Origin: an uncultured Eubacterium sp.
GTDB taxonomy: Bacteria > Bacillota > Clostridia > Lachnospirales > Lachnospiraceae
Direction of reading: 5' to 3'
Assembly (NCBI GenBank): GCA_910585745.1
Contig: CAJUFM010000033.1
Span: forward strand, 1 to 31,130
DNA: 31,130 nt
Below, piece after piece: positions 1-7,518 of the stretch. The position numbers and the translations under genes were made by a program. The number at the start of each line of letters is the position of its first letter. The stretch's first letter is position 1. Under the pieces are notes generated by a model that saw nothing but the letters and a program-made list of their open reading frames with translations, was not told the origin of the DNA and did no database searches.

Positions 1-1
1 A

Positions 2-199
2 CTGGAACGGGCATGGGAGAGAGAAGAGACTGAGGTGGACGAAGAATTGTCTGCCTATGTGGAGCAGAAGATCGCAGAGCGGGCGGCGGCAAAAAAGGAG
101 AAGAATTTTGCCAGGGCGGATGAGATCCGGGATGAACTGGAGGCAAAAGGCATTCTCATAAAGGATACGAGAGAAGGCGTTGTGTGGTCCAGAGAGTAA
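2..199 (+). CDS. cysS: Cysteinyl-tRNA synthetase, C-terminal fragment
   Basis: This is the last 65 codons of a gene that begins before the window. The reading frame is open from base 2 to the TAA at 197-199. The visible part has the helical tail typical of class I cysteinyl-tRNA synthetase: a basic stretch with NFARADEIRDEL, then a GILIKDTREGVVW-type ending, matching the family pattern ADxIRDxLxxxGIxLxDTxxGTxW. The enzyme charges tRNA-Cys with cysteine in the cytoplasm. The catalytic HIGH and KMSKS motifs lie outside the window. A terminator follows within 20 bases, so this is the end of its transcript. The next gene is not the mini-ribonuclease III gene that often follows cysS in Firmicutes but a secreted CAZyme. 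Confidence 0.9.
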   Translation: MERAWEREETEVDEELSAYVEQKIAERAAAKKEKNFARADEIRDELEAKGILIKDTREGVVWSRE

Positions 200-217
200 A
201 TAAAATATAGAAACAAG

Positions 218-254
218 AAAACAAGGAGTGACGAAAGTCAGTTCTTGTTTTTTT
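218..254 (+). terminator. Rho-independent terminator after cysS
   Basis: AAACAAGGA pairs with the TTCTTGTTT side across a single G/G mismatch, and inside it TGAC (229-232) pairs with GTCA (237-240) around a GAAA tetraloop. A run of seven T follows (248-254). Confidence 0.85.
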
Positions 255-286
255 GTGCTTGATTTGTGCAAACAAAACAAAGAAGC

Positions 287-315
287 TTGAAAAGAAGGGA
301 GGATTTTTGTATACT
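287..315 (+). promoter_or_regulatory. Sigma-A-type promoter for the secreted glycosidase pair
   Basis: TTGAAA (287-292), a 17-base spacer and TATACT (310-315) lie between the cysS terminator and the beta-helix gene. Spacing is optimal for the housekeeping sigma factor. No operator palindrome was seen. Confidence 0.7.
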
Positions 316-350
316 ATAGTAAAATATAAAAAGAAAAGAGGCTTATGCGA

Positions 351-3300
351 ATGTTAAAAAAACTAGTAAGTGGTGTGCTTTTGGGGGCTCTGGCAGTATC
401 CCTTATTATGCCAGGTACAACCGCCTGGGCGGCGAAAAAGACCTCCCTGAAGCAGACCAGGATCACAGTTTTCGCAGGAAAGACGAAAAAGATCCAGATC
501 AGGAATAAGAAGAAAAAGAGAAAGTATGTCTTTTCTTCCAGTAAAAAAAAGATTGCCTCTGTTACAAAAAATGGGGTGGTTCGTGGGAAAAAGGCTGGAA
601 AAGCTGTGATCACGGTAAAAGAAACGTATCAGATCAAAAAGAAAAAGAAGAAAAAGGTTATTGGAAAGGTGAAGGTAACAGTGAAGAAAAAAGCAGTACC
701 AGTCAGAAAGAAACCGGTACCAGTGCCGGATCCTACGGCGCAGCCATCTGCAGCACCAGACATCAATCCGCCAGTGGCATCCAATGGTCCGGCTCCGGAT
801 GTCAAAACGGAACCGACATTTTATGTGTCAGCGGAGGGTGATGATCAGGGTGACGGATCCAGCTCTCATCCTTTTAAGACGCTGACCCGTGCCAAAGAAG
901 CGGTGCGCGGCCTGGATAAATCAAAGGGCGATATCATAGTGGAGATCGCAGGGGGATTTTATCCAGTGGAGGACACCATCTTATTTGACTCAAAGGATTC
1001 CGGGACGGAACAGGGCGCTGTGATCTACCGGGCTGCCAAGGGTGCAACTCCAGTATTCAGCGGTGGTAAAAAGCTCGAAGGAAAGTGGCAGAAAGCAGAA
1101 GATGTGAACTGGCTCCGTGAGGGAGTGACCGCATATAAAGTTCCCTTGGAGCGCTCTGAAAAGTTACGCGCCATCTATGTGAACGGGGAGCGCGCTTCCA
1201 TGACCAGCAAGTCACAGAAGCCGGCTCGGCCCCTTGGCAGCTATACGGTAGCCAAAGGACAGGCAGAATGGGCATGGGCTCCGAGCACGACAAAGATCTA
1301 TACCGGCGCTGTATTTTCCGCATCTTTTGGACTGCCGGCGGATACAAGAAATCCGCAGAATATTGAGCTGGAGTCCGGTTCTACCTGGGCGCAGCAGCTG
1401 GTTTGTGCCAAGTCCCTTTCTCTCACAGAAGAGGGAGATACCCAGGTAGATCTGCAGATGCCTTATGGCGCGCTGGCACAGAATCTCGGATGGAACACAG
1501 AATATAGCCCCACCAAATCCAATGATGTGACCAATGTATTTGAATGGCTGGAGAAACCCGGTGAGTTTTATTTTGACCAGGCGGGAAGCATGCTTTATTA
1601 CATACCGAGAGAGGGAGAAGACATCGACAGTGCAGAAGTGATCATTCCGGAGACGGATACGATCATTGAAATGTGCGGGGATAAGCCGGCTTCCGATTAT
1701 GTGCAGAACATTACCTTCGATGGACTTGGATTTGCCTATACGGACTGGAATCTCTATGAGCTGGAAGGATCCCACGGTTATGCTTCGGTGCAGGGATCCA
1801 TTGTTCTCACCAAATTTGCCAACATAAACCAGCATGATGACATCTATCGTTCCTATGATGTTCCGCCTGCTGCGATTCATATCAATTCCGCCAAAAACAT
1901 CCGGGTTTTGAATGGAGAGATCCGTCATACCGGTTATCTGGGCGCCCATCTGGAAAATGACGTATGGGATTGTGAAGTTACTGGCAATTACATCGCCCAC
2001 ACTGGTGGAGCCGGGATTGTCGTAGGACATCCCCAGCACGTATATGAAAACGACACTGAGATACACCATGTAAAGGCAAATAATGCAGCGGGGCCGGAAA
2101 AAGAGAAGTTCCAGAACGGTACGGAGTCTGTTCCAAAGAATATAACGATCACTAACAATTATTTGTATGAGAACTGTTACTTCTTCCCAGGTAACTCTCC
2201 GATCACTTCTTTCTTTACTTATAATATGCAGGTTCTTCACAATTTTGTGTATAAATGTTCTTACAGTGGCATGAGCATCGGCTGGGGATGGTGCAACTTC
2301 GACGGGGAGACAGGAAGCGACTCCCAGCTGCCGGGGGTTCCCACAGACACATCCAAGAACAATCATGTAAATTACAACCGTGTGGAGGAGATCTGTTCCC
2401 TGCTGCAGGATGCAGGTGGAATCTATACCTTGGGCAAACAGGGAAATGACGACTGGACAGAGTATTCGGAAATGAGTTTCAACTATATCAATGCCAAGCG
2501 TAAGAAACAGACTGCAAATGGCAGCAAGATGATAAACGGATTCCATCCGGATGAAGGAAGTGCCTACATCAAATTTGATAGCAATGTGGTGACCAATATC
2601 ATTCGTAATGTCTACGAATTAAATGACTGGCGCAGAAAACATGATATGATCGTCACCAACGGTTTTTCCAACACCGACCGGTCTGAGACCACAGCGCCAA
2701 ACTGTACTCTGGACCAGTATGTGAACGAGCAGTACATCTGGCCGCTGAAAGGGTATGAAACGGTATTGTATTCTGGCCTGGAAGACGATTATGTCTATAT
2801 GGTGGGGCAGGATGTGATCCCGGATACGGATTATGAGCTGGCAGCAAATGTTAGACTGGCAGCAGGACAGAAACTGCCGCGCCGAGGACTGTTGCAGCAG
2901 GAAGATGAGGTCTGGCTGGCAAAGGAGGGAACGTCCTCTTTTGCGGAGAGTGATGCCATGACAAAGGCGGCGGGAAATGAAAAGAGTATGGATATTCCAA
3001 AAGAGCCAGGGGAATACAAACTTTATATCCGCTATGCAGATGGTTCTGTATCCGGTGCGTCTACCTTTACGCTGTATGTGGGGGAAGCCTCTGATATTGC
3101 AAATGTTACTGAGGGACAGAATGTCAATGTATCAAAGATCAGACCTCTTGTGCTGGAGCTGTCGGCAGAGCATTCCTATACCCTCAATGGAAAAGCCGTT
3201 GAAAATGGCCATGAGATCTCTACTGCTGGAACCTGGATACTAAAGACAGACAGCGAGACGGTCGTGTTTACCACTTCGGTGACAGAAGCCAATCAGATCC

Positions 3301-3554
3301 TTGATTCTGACATTACCGTGGGCAGCGGGGAGGAATTCCGTTTTTCAAGTGTTTTATCGGACGGGACGAAGACGATCTGGCTGGCGCCCTCCGGGCTGTC
3401 AGCTTTCGATGAAAAGGATCCAGCTATGTCAAAGGTAGCAGGAGACAGCAGTAGTATGAAAGCGCCAATACAGCCTGGCAGGTACATTTTAACTATTGTG
3501 GATTCCAAAGGCGGAATACTGAGCCAGTCGGATGCATTTGTAACAGTAGAATAG
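351..3554 (+). CDS. Secreted GH141-like right-handed beta-helix glycosidase
   Basis: The protein has about 1067 residues. I chose ATG 351 over the in-frame ATG 345 because the AGAGG at 337-341 is only 3 bases from 345 but 9 from 351. Order of parts: signal peptide (about 1-27, cleavage after AWA); a very Lys-rich bacterial Ig-like domain (about 28-115); a Pro/Ala linker; a long region opening with FYVSAEGDDQGDGSSSHPF, the usual N-terminal signature of right-handed beta-helix glycoside hydrolases; and two related C-terminal beta-sandwich repeats. The phrases PGEFYFDQAGSMLYYIP and SGTEQGAVIYRAAKG resemble family GH141, which includes alpha-fucosidase and xylanase activities. It probably acts outside the cell on plant or host glycans together with the GH43 gene 10 bases downstream. 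No LPXTG anchor is present. The substrate is unknown and GH141 membership is by eye. Confidence 0.75.
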   Translation: MLKKLVSGVLLGALAVSLIMPGTTAWAAKKTSLKQTRITVFAGKTKKIQIRNKKKKRKYVFSSSKKKIASVTKNGVVRGKKAGKAVITVKETYQIKKKKKKKVIGKVKVTVKKKAVPVRKKPVPVPDPTAQPSAAPDINPPVASNGPAPDVKTEPTFYVSAEGDDQGDGSSSHPFKTLTRAKEAVRGLDKSKGDIIVEIAGGFYPVEDTILFDSKDSGTEQGAVIYRAAKGATPVFSGGKKLEGKWQKAEDVNWLREGVTAYKVPLERSEKLRAIYVNGERASMTSKSQKPARPLGSYTVAKGQAEWAWAPSTTKIYTGAVFSASFGLPADTRNPQNIELESGSTWAQQLVCAKSLSLTEEGDTQVDLQMPYGALAQNLGWNTEYSPTKSNDVTNVFEWLEKPGEFYFDQAGSMLYYIPREGEDIDSAEVIIPETDTIIEMCGDKPASDYVQNITFDGLGFAYTDWNLYELEGSHGYASVQGSIVLTKFANINQHDDIYRSYDVPPAAIHINSAKNIRVLNGEIRHTGYLGAHLENDVWDCEVTGNYIAHTGGAGIVVGHPQHVYENDTEIHHVKANNAAGPEKEKFQNGTESVPKNITITNNYLYENCYFFPGNSPITSFFTYNMQVLHNFVYKCSYSGMSIGWGWCNFDGETGSDSQLPGVPTDTSKNNHVNYNRVEEICSLLQDAGGIYTLGKQGNDDWTEYSEMSFNYINAKRKKQTANGSKMINGFHPDEGSAYIKFDSNVVTNIIRNVYELNDWRRKHDMIVTNGFSNTDRSETTAPNCTLDQYVNEQYIWPLKGYETVLYSGLEDDYVYMVGQDVIPDTDYELAANVRLAAGQKLPRRGLLQQEDEVWLAKEGTSSFAESDAMTKAAGNEKSMDIPKEPGEYKLYIRYADGSVSGASTFTLYVGEASDIANVTEGQNVNVSKIRPLVLELSAEHSYTLNGKAVENGHEISTAGTWILKTDSETVVFTTSVTEANQILDSDITVGSGEEFRFSSVLSDGTKTIWLAPSGLSAFDEKDPAMSKVAGDSSSMKAPIQPGRYILTIVDSKGGILSQSDAFVTVE

Positions 3555-3564
3555 GAGGATGAGT

Positions 3565-5376
3565 ATGAGAAAAAAAGTATTAATAAAAAAATTAGTGGGG
3601 ATCACGATGGCTTTAAGTCTGACCGTTACCCTTCTGCCACAGAAAGTCTCGGCAGAAAATCCTATTGTGCAGAATGTGTATACGGCGGATCCTGCGCCGA
3701 TGGTGCATGGAGACACATTATATCTGTATACATCCCATGATGAGGATGAACTGGTAGAAGATTTTTACACCATGTTTGACTGGAAATGTTATTCTACCAA
3801 GGATATGGTAAACTGGACGGATCATGGAACCATCATGTCCAAAGACTCCTTTAAATGGGCCGAGGACCGGGCCTGGGCTCCCCAGTGTGTGGAACGGGAC
3901 GGAAAATATTATTTGTATGTTCCCTTGCATAAAAAAGGGGGCGGCATGGTGATCGGTGTAGGTGTCAGCGACAGCCCTGAGGGTCCGTTTGAGGATGCCA
4001 TCGGAAAACCGCTGGTAGATCAGGGAGATTGGAATAACATTGACCCCACAGTATTTATTGATGATGACGGCCAGGCATACCTGTATTTTGGAAACCCGAA
4101 ACTGCGATATGTTAAATTGAATGATGATATGATCTCTTATGATAAAACCACAGGAATTGTCAATATTGACATGAATGTCGAGAGTTTTGGAGAGGGGAAT
4201 AAAGACCGTACTTGTTCTTATGGAGAGGGTCCTTGGTTTTATAAACGTAATAACCTGTATTATATGGTTTATGCGGCATTTGCTCCTGATGAAAATGCCG
4301 AACATCTCGCTTATTCCACCAGCACGTCCCCTACGGGGCCTTGGAAGTATCAGGGAGTGATTATGCCATACCAGGGAGGATGTTTCACGAACCATCCAGG
4401 TGTCGTGGACTTTATGGGACACTCTTACCTGTTCTACCATAATCAGGCGCTGCCTGGTGGAGGAAATTATCACCGTTCGGTTTGTGTAGAAGAATTTACT
4501 TACAATGAGGATGGTACGTTCCCAGAACTGAATATGACCAAGGAAGGCCCAGAGCCAATCCGTGAATTAAATCCCTATGATCTGGTGGAAGCGGAGACAT
4601 TTTCTTGGGGAACAGATGTAAAGACGGAGGGTTCCTGGGAGGAAGGTATCAATGTGTGCAGTGTAAAGAACGGTAGCAGCCTGAAAGTAAGAAATGTAGA
4701 TTTTGGCGAGAAGGGACCGATCCGTTTCCATGCCTCAGCAGCCAGTGAGGGGGATAAAGATGCAGCCATTGAACTTCACTTGGATTCGGAGGACGGCCCG
4801 TTGATCGGAAAGGTAAAGATTTCTGATACAGGCAGTACAGAACAATACCAGATATTTAATACTGATGTAGAAAAAATTACGGGAGTCCATGATCTGTACC
4901 TGTGTTTTACTGGTTCTTCGGAGGAGGAGCTGTTCAAGTTTGATTACTGGTGTTTTGAGAAAGAGCCGGAGCCGGTTGTGACAGATCCCCCAGCAACTTC
5001 CCAGACACCATTGGTGACGCCTCCGACGGTGCCCCAGACCCCGGTGATAACACCGGAACCAGGACCAAAGACAGAGCCTGGAACAGATAAGATTAAGGTG
5101 GCTAAGGTCAAAGGCTTAACCGTCAGATCCATAAAAGGGAACAAAGCCAAAATTAAATGGAGCAGGGTAAAAGGAGCAGACGGTTATGAGATACGCTACT
5201 CGACAGATAAAAAACTGAAGAAAAATGTGAAGAAGATCACAACTAGGAAGACTTCTTATACCATGAAAAAGGTAAAGAAGGGGAAGACCAGTTATTTTAA
5301 GGTGAGAGCTTATAAGAAAGGGGCAAAGGGCAAAAAGATCTATGGAAGTTTCAGCTCCGTTAAAAAGTTGAAATAA
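3565..5376 (+). CDS. Secreted GH43 beta-xylosidase/arabinofuranosidase-like enzyme with CBM6-like and Fn3 modules
   Basis: The protein has about 603 residues. GGAGG (3554-3558) abuts ATG 3559 but is 6 bases from ATG 3565, so 3565 is the likely start. A signal peptide (1-30, cleavage after VSA) leads into a five-bladed GH43 domain (about 35-335). The expected acidic triad is visible: Asp42 in TADPAP (base), Asp160 in NIDPTVF (pKa modulator) and Glu221 in GEGPWF (acid). A CBM6-like beta-sandwich follows, opening with NPYDLVEAETFSWG, then a Pro/Thr linker and a C-terminal Lys-rich fibronectin type III domain (about 510-603). The family hydrolyses arabinosyl or xylosyl linkages in xylan-type polymers; the architecture resembles arabinoxylan arabinofuranohydrolases. 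It sits 10 bases after the beta-helix gene and is probably cotranscribed with it. Exact specificity cannot be read from sequence. Confidence 0.85.
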   Translation: MRKKVLIKKLVGITMALSLTVTLLPQKVSAENPIVQNVYTADPAPMVHGDTLYLYTSHDEDELVEDFYTMFDWKCYSTKDMVNWTDHGTIMSKDSFKWAEDRAWAPQCVERDGKYYLYVPLHKKGGGMVIGVGVSDSPEGPFEDAIGKPLVDQGDWNNIDPTVFIDDDGQAYLYFGNPKLRYVKLNDDMISYDKTTGIVNIDMNVESFGEGNKDRTCSYGEGPWFYKRNNLYYMVYAAFAPDENAEHLAYSTSTSPTGPWKYQGVIMPYQGGCFTNHPGVVDFMGHSYLFYHNQALPGGGNYHRSVCVEEFTYNEDGTFPELNMTKEGPEPIRELNPYDLVEAETFSWGTDVKTEGSWEEGINVCSVKNGSSLKVRNVDFGEKGPIRFHASAASEGDKDAAIELHLDSEDGPLIGKVKISDTGSTEQYQIFNTDVEKITGVHDLYLCFTGSSEEELFKFDYWCFEKEPEPVVTDPPATSQTPLVTPPTVPQTPVITPEPGPKTEPGTDKIKVAKVKGLTVRSIKGNKAKIKWSRVKGADGYEIRYSTDKKLKKNVKKITTRKTSYTMKKVKKGKTSYFKVRAYKKGAKGKKIYGSFSSVKKLK

Positions 5377-5422
5377 CAGGAGCTGCCGAAGGGCGGATCA
5401 GATATAAAAGGCAAATTAACTG

Positions 5423-5468
5423 AAAAATATAACTGCCAATGGTTTATGCTGCTGGCAGTTATATTTTT
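5423..5468 (+). terminator. Strong terminator hairpin after the GH43 gene
   Basis: A 16-bp perfect inverted repeat (5423-5438 with 5453-5468) surrounds a 14-base loop. The stem is A-rich on the left and T-rich on the right, so it can terminate in either direction. It separates the glycosidase unit from the AT-rich accessory patch. Confidence 0.85.
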
Positions 5469-5541
5469 GCAAAAGCTGGATATACTTATTAAAACAAAAA
5501 AATGTTTTTGCTATTGCAAAATTTTGTGTTTATATCTTTAT

Positions 5542-6280
5542 CATCTAGAAGTGGATTTCGTAGGTATTGTAGAAGAGAAATTTTATGTAAAAAATAAAAT
5601 AAAAAATAAATATAAAAAAATATTTTCTATGGAAAGAAGAGATGACGCGATAGAATGCAAAGATGAACGTACGGATTGCAAAAGGTGCTATGCCCAGGCT
5701 AAAGTCACATATCTTTTGGATATGCCAGATTCTAAGAGTGAAATAGAAGAATCTCTGGGAAAAGCCATCAATAAAGAAAAAACTCTCGGATTAACTATAA
5801 CCAAGCTTGCAATGTTAGGCAATGAACATGCTATTACTTTTACAGACTGGATAAAAAACTACCTGTGTCCAGAGACTAATATTATAAATTATGATTTCTA
5901 TAAATCTATGAAGAATGAAGAAGAGGATTTACAAATTTTACATGATTCAAGGTATTTAGATATCTTTAAAATGATTGATCATAGTATCATAGATTTCAAA
6001 GTGGATGAAGAAAAGCCGTTTTTAAAAACAATGATAGTAAGACAGAAAAAGGACGGTAGCACTTTTACCAGAGAACTTGCACAAGATTCAAGTGGTGTTC
6101 GTGAATTTTTTGCATGGGCTGTTCAGATTTTTAAGGTAGTATATGAAAGAACAAATCTATTTTATCACAAAAGATATTGAAACTTTGGAATCAGAACTAT
6201 ATTCATTGGCAGATTTTCCAGAAATACGATATGAAACTACTAAAATATATGAATTTTACATGAAAGGTATTTTAGGGGGG
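5542..6280 (+). pseudogene. Remnant of RloA/AbiLi-like AAA ATPase (defence), N-truncated and frameshifted
   Basis: An open frame runs from 5446 to 6180, but its first ATG lies inside the GH43 terminator and cannot be a real start. From about 5542 the translation resembles the middle of the AAA ATPases that pair with RloB, with YLCPETNIINYDFY and a conserved GVREFFAWAVQIFKVVYE. No Walker A is present, so the N-terminal P-loop half is lost. After codon VYE (about 6147) the frame is wrong: the +2 frame from 6149 reads EQIYFITKDIETLESELYSL and on to EFYMKGILGG, a typical C-terminal end of this family. The Walker B segment between them is missing, so an internal deletion with frameshift occurred near 6140-6150. 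The C-terminus is then cut by the element at 6281. The 5' boundary is uncertain. It cannot encode a working ATPase. Confidence 0.7.
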
Positions 6281-6308
6281 TAGCTCGATGGCGCGAATTT
6301 GAATCCTG

Positions 6309-6411
6309 CCTCCCTCTTGTAATTTTCCAATTTACTGTGTCAACGTCAATCAACGTACATCCAGTACGTTTCATTCCATTTCCTTGTAAATTGGAAAATT
6401 ACAAGGGGAGG
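6309..6411. repeat. First internal hairpin of the miniature element
   Basis: Arms 6309-6335 and 6386-6411 are complementary over 26 bases with one bulged base. The loop carries a further 7-bp hairpin (6352-6358 with 6364-6370, loop ATCCA). Confidence 0.8.
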
Positions 6412-6418
6412 TCATAGA

Positions 6419-6525
6419 TTTCGGATTGTGATAGCAGTAGAATAGCTAGGCGCTTGAATGAGGCGATGCGGTGGCATCGTCGAATGAAAGCAACAACGCT
6501 ATTTTGCTGCTAGCGCAATCCGAAA
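6419..6525. repeat. Second internal hairpin of the miniature element
   Basis: Arms 6419-6446 and 6498-6525 pair over 28 bases with a few mismatches or G-U pairs. At the tip GCGATGC (6463-6469) pairs with GCATCGT (6474-6480) around GGTG. An internal loop between these stems has GAATGA on both sides. Confidence 0.75.
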
Positions 6526-6559
6526 CAGGGTTCAAATTCGCGCCATCGAGCTATAGCTA

Positions 6560-6922
6560 TTGAATAGAAAAACACGGGTGACAAAAAAGAACTTCAAAGT
6601 TTTTTGTGAAGGAGATACTGAATATAATTATATAGATGAAATGCGTCGGCAGAAAAGATTATCTATTGCCCTAAAACCGATAAATATGAAAGGCGGTGGT
6701 TATAGTAATTTTCTAGAACAAGTTAAAATTGATGGCACCACAAATTGTTTGGCAAAATTTATAATCATTGATGGTGATCGGGCAGTAATGGAAGAAGGCG
6801 AAAAGAAAAACCTACGTGAACTTTTAGAGTATTGCATACTACAAAACTGAAGCGGAAGAATTCCACATTTTTTAATTGTCGATTACCCTGATTTTGAATA
6901 TAGAGAAAAGGCTCAAACATAA
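6560..6922 (+). pseudogene. RloB/AbiLii-like protein remnant (internal stop, C-terminus lost)
   Basis: The frame opens at TTG 6560, which overlaps the ancestral ATPase stop as TTGA once the miniature element is removed. The first 96 codons read FKVFCEGDTEYNYIDEM, then NMKGGGYSNFLEQVK and FIIIDGDRA, matching the N-terminal half of RloB domain proteins (Toprim-like fold, with the early Glu of CEGDTE and the IDGD aspartates). TGA at 6848-6850 interrupts the frame, yet the same frame continues with SGRIPHFLIVDYPDFEY, also characteristic of RloB, to TAA at 6920-6922. Full RloB proteins are near 200 residues, so the C-terminal part is missing as well. It is paired with the ATPase remnant upstream. 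In intact pairs the system acts in anti-phage abortive defence. This copy is dead unless the stop is read through, which the missing C-terminus makes unlikely. Confidence 0.7.
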
Positions 6923-6972
6923 ATGAATTTTTTGAGGTGGTAAGTAGTTTTAATACATAAATATTATCCCTT

Positions 6973-7013
6973 AAAAAGCAGAACAGCATAGTTTATTAAC
7001 TATGCCCTTCTGC
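6973..7013 (-). terminator. Terminator of the XRE regulator gene
   Basis: Read on the minus strand, GCAGAA (7013-7008) and GCATAGT pair with ACTATGC and TTCTGC (6983-6978), followed by five T (6977-6973). It lies 27 bases beyond the regulator stop codon. Confidence 0.85.
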
Positions 7014-7039
7014 ATCAAGATCTAATACATTCTCCCCGT

Positions 7040-7405
7040 CTAGTTATCCTCCAGTTTAAGATCCTTTCCAATCTTAAGCATTTTAAGGAGCTTGATTTTT
7101 TCTTCCATAGTATAGTGCTTCAAAACTCTTGAGATTTCCTGGTCTACAACGGAATCATCATCGGCTTCGATCAATTCCGGATTTCCCGCATTGAGAAGGG
7201 AATCAATGGAGATGTGGCAGAGCTTTGAGTAGTACATCAGCACACGAAGGTTGATCTTGGTCCGGTTATTTTCGATGTTGCTGACAAAAGCAATGGTGCT
7301 TCCCAGATCTTTCGCAATCTTTTCCTGAGTGATCCCCTGTTCATTTCTGAGCTGTTTCATCCGCTTTCCTACTTTATCAAAGTCAATTTTTTCCATTACA
7401 TCCAT
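7040..7405 (-). CDS. XRE-family helix-turn-helix transcriptional regulator
   Basis: This 121-residue protein starts at ATG 7405 with AGGAGG eight bases upstream on the minus strand; a second in-frame ATG four codons on has no separate site. Residues about 10-65 form a lambda-Cro/C1-type HTH: VGKRMKQLRNEQGITQEKIA, then a recognition helix in STIAFVSNIENNRTK. The remainder (about 66-121) is acidic then Lys/Leu-rich and may mediate dimerisation. It is the only minus-strand gene here, facing the ruined RloAB pair and divergent from vanZ. Its promoter overlaps that of vanZ on the opposite strand, so autoregulation and control of vanZ are plausible but unproven. It could be a leftover regulator of the accessory patch, or a core gene that merely borders it. 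Confidence 0.9.
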   Translation of the reverse strand: MDVMEKIDFDKVGKRMKQLRNEQGITQEKIAKDLGSTIAFVSNIENNRTKINLRVLMYYSKLCHISIDSLLNAGNPELIEADDDSVVDQEISRVLKHYTMEEKIKLLKMLKIGKDLKLEDN

Positions 7406-7445
7406 GTTATATGCCTCCTAATCGAATATGTATATATCTTAGTTT

Positions 7446-7474
7446 ATTATATAGATAGGTTGAAATCAAGTAAA
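7446..7474 (-). promoter_or_regulatory. Promoter of the XRE regulator gene
   Basis: On the minus strand: TTTACT (7474-7469), a 17-base spacer and TATAAT (7451-7446), 41 bases before the start codon. It overlaps the opposing vanZ promoter. Confidence 0.6.
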
Positions 7475-7488
7475 ATTTGTAGTATTAT
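7460..7488 (+). promoter_or_regulatory. Promoter of the vanZ-family gene
   Basis: TTGAAA (7460-7465), a 17-base spacer and TATTAT (7483-7488) lie 30 bases before the start codon. It overlaps the regulator promoter on the other strand. Confidence 0.6.
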
Positions 7489-7518
7489 CAAAGAAATTTA
7501 AAAAAATGGAGTGGCAGA

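Larger units (their letters stand above)
6281..6553. mobile_element. Miniature inverted-repeat element (MITE-like) with multi-hairpin interior
   Basis: Imperfect 28-bp terminal inverted repeats (6281-6308 and 6526-6553; 27 of 28 positions match) begin TAGCTCGATGGCGCG. The terminal TA on both sides could be a TA target duplication, giving a 269-bp element (6283-6551). There is no coding capacity. The interior is almost entirely two large imperfect hairpins (6309-6411 and 6419-6525), so a single strand would fold as a closed multi-branch structure. It lies exactly between the ATPase remnant and the RloB remnant. The TA target and the lack of a transposase suggest a non-autonomous element moved by an IS630/mariner-type enzyme encoded elsewhere. 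That mechanism is inference, because TA is self-complementary and would also appear as part of the repeats. Confidence 0.75.

Noticed and set aside
1212..2546. 444-codon minus-strand open frame inside the beta-helix gene
   Set aside because: It has no family resemblance or ribosome site and lies wholly opposite a gene with a clear signal peptide and recognised domains.
5446..5541. ATG 5446 as the start of the ATPase-like frame
   Set aside because: It lies inside the terminator hairpin of the GH43 gene, has no ribosome site, and the first 30 or so codons look unlike the family.
6526..6553. A tRNA T-arm-like GGGTTCAAATTC in the right terminal repeat
   Set aside because: No acceptor, D or anticodon arms of proper length surround it, and the same bases recur inverted at the other end as a transposon-type terminal repeat.
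6281..6553. Possible retron msr-msd or group II intron RNA
   Set aside because: No reverse transcriptase is nearby, the terminal repeats are much longer than retron a1/a2, and no intron domain V hairpin was seen.
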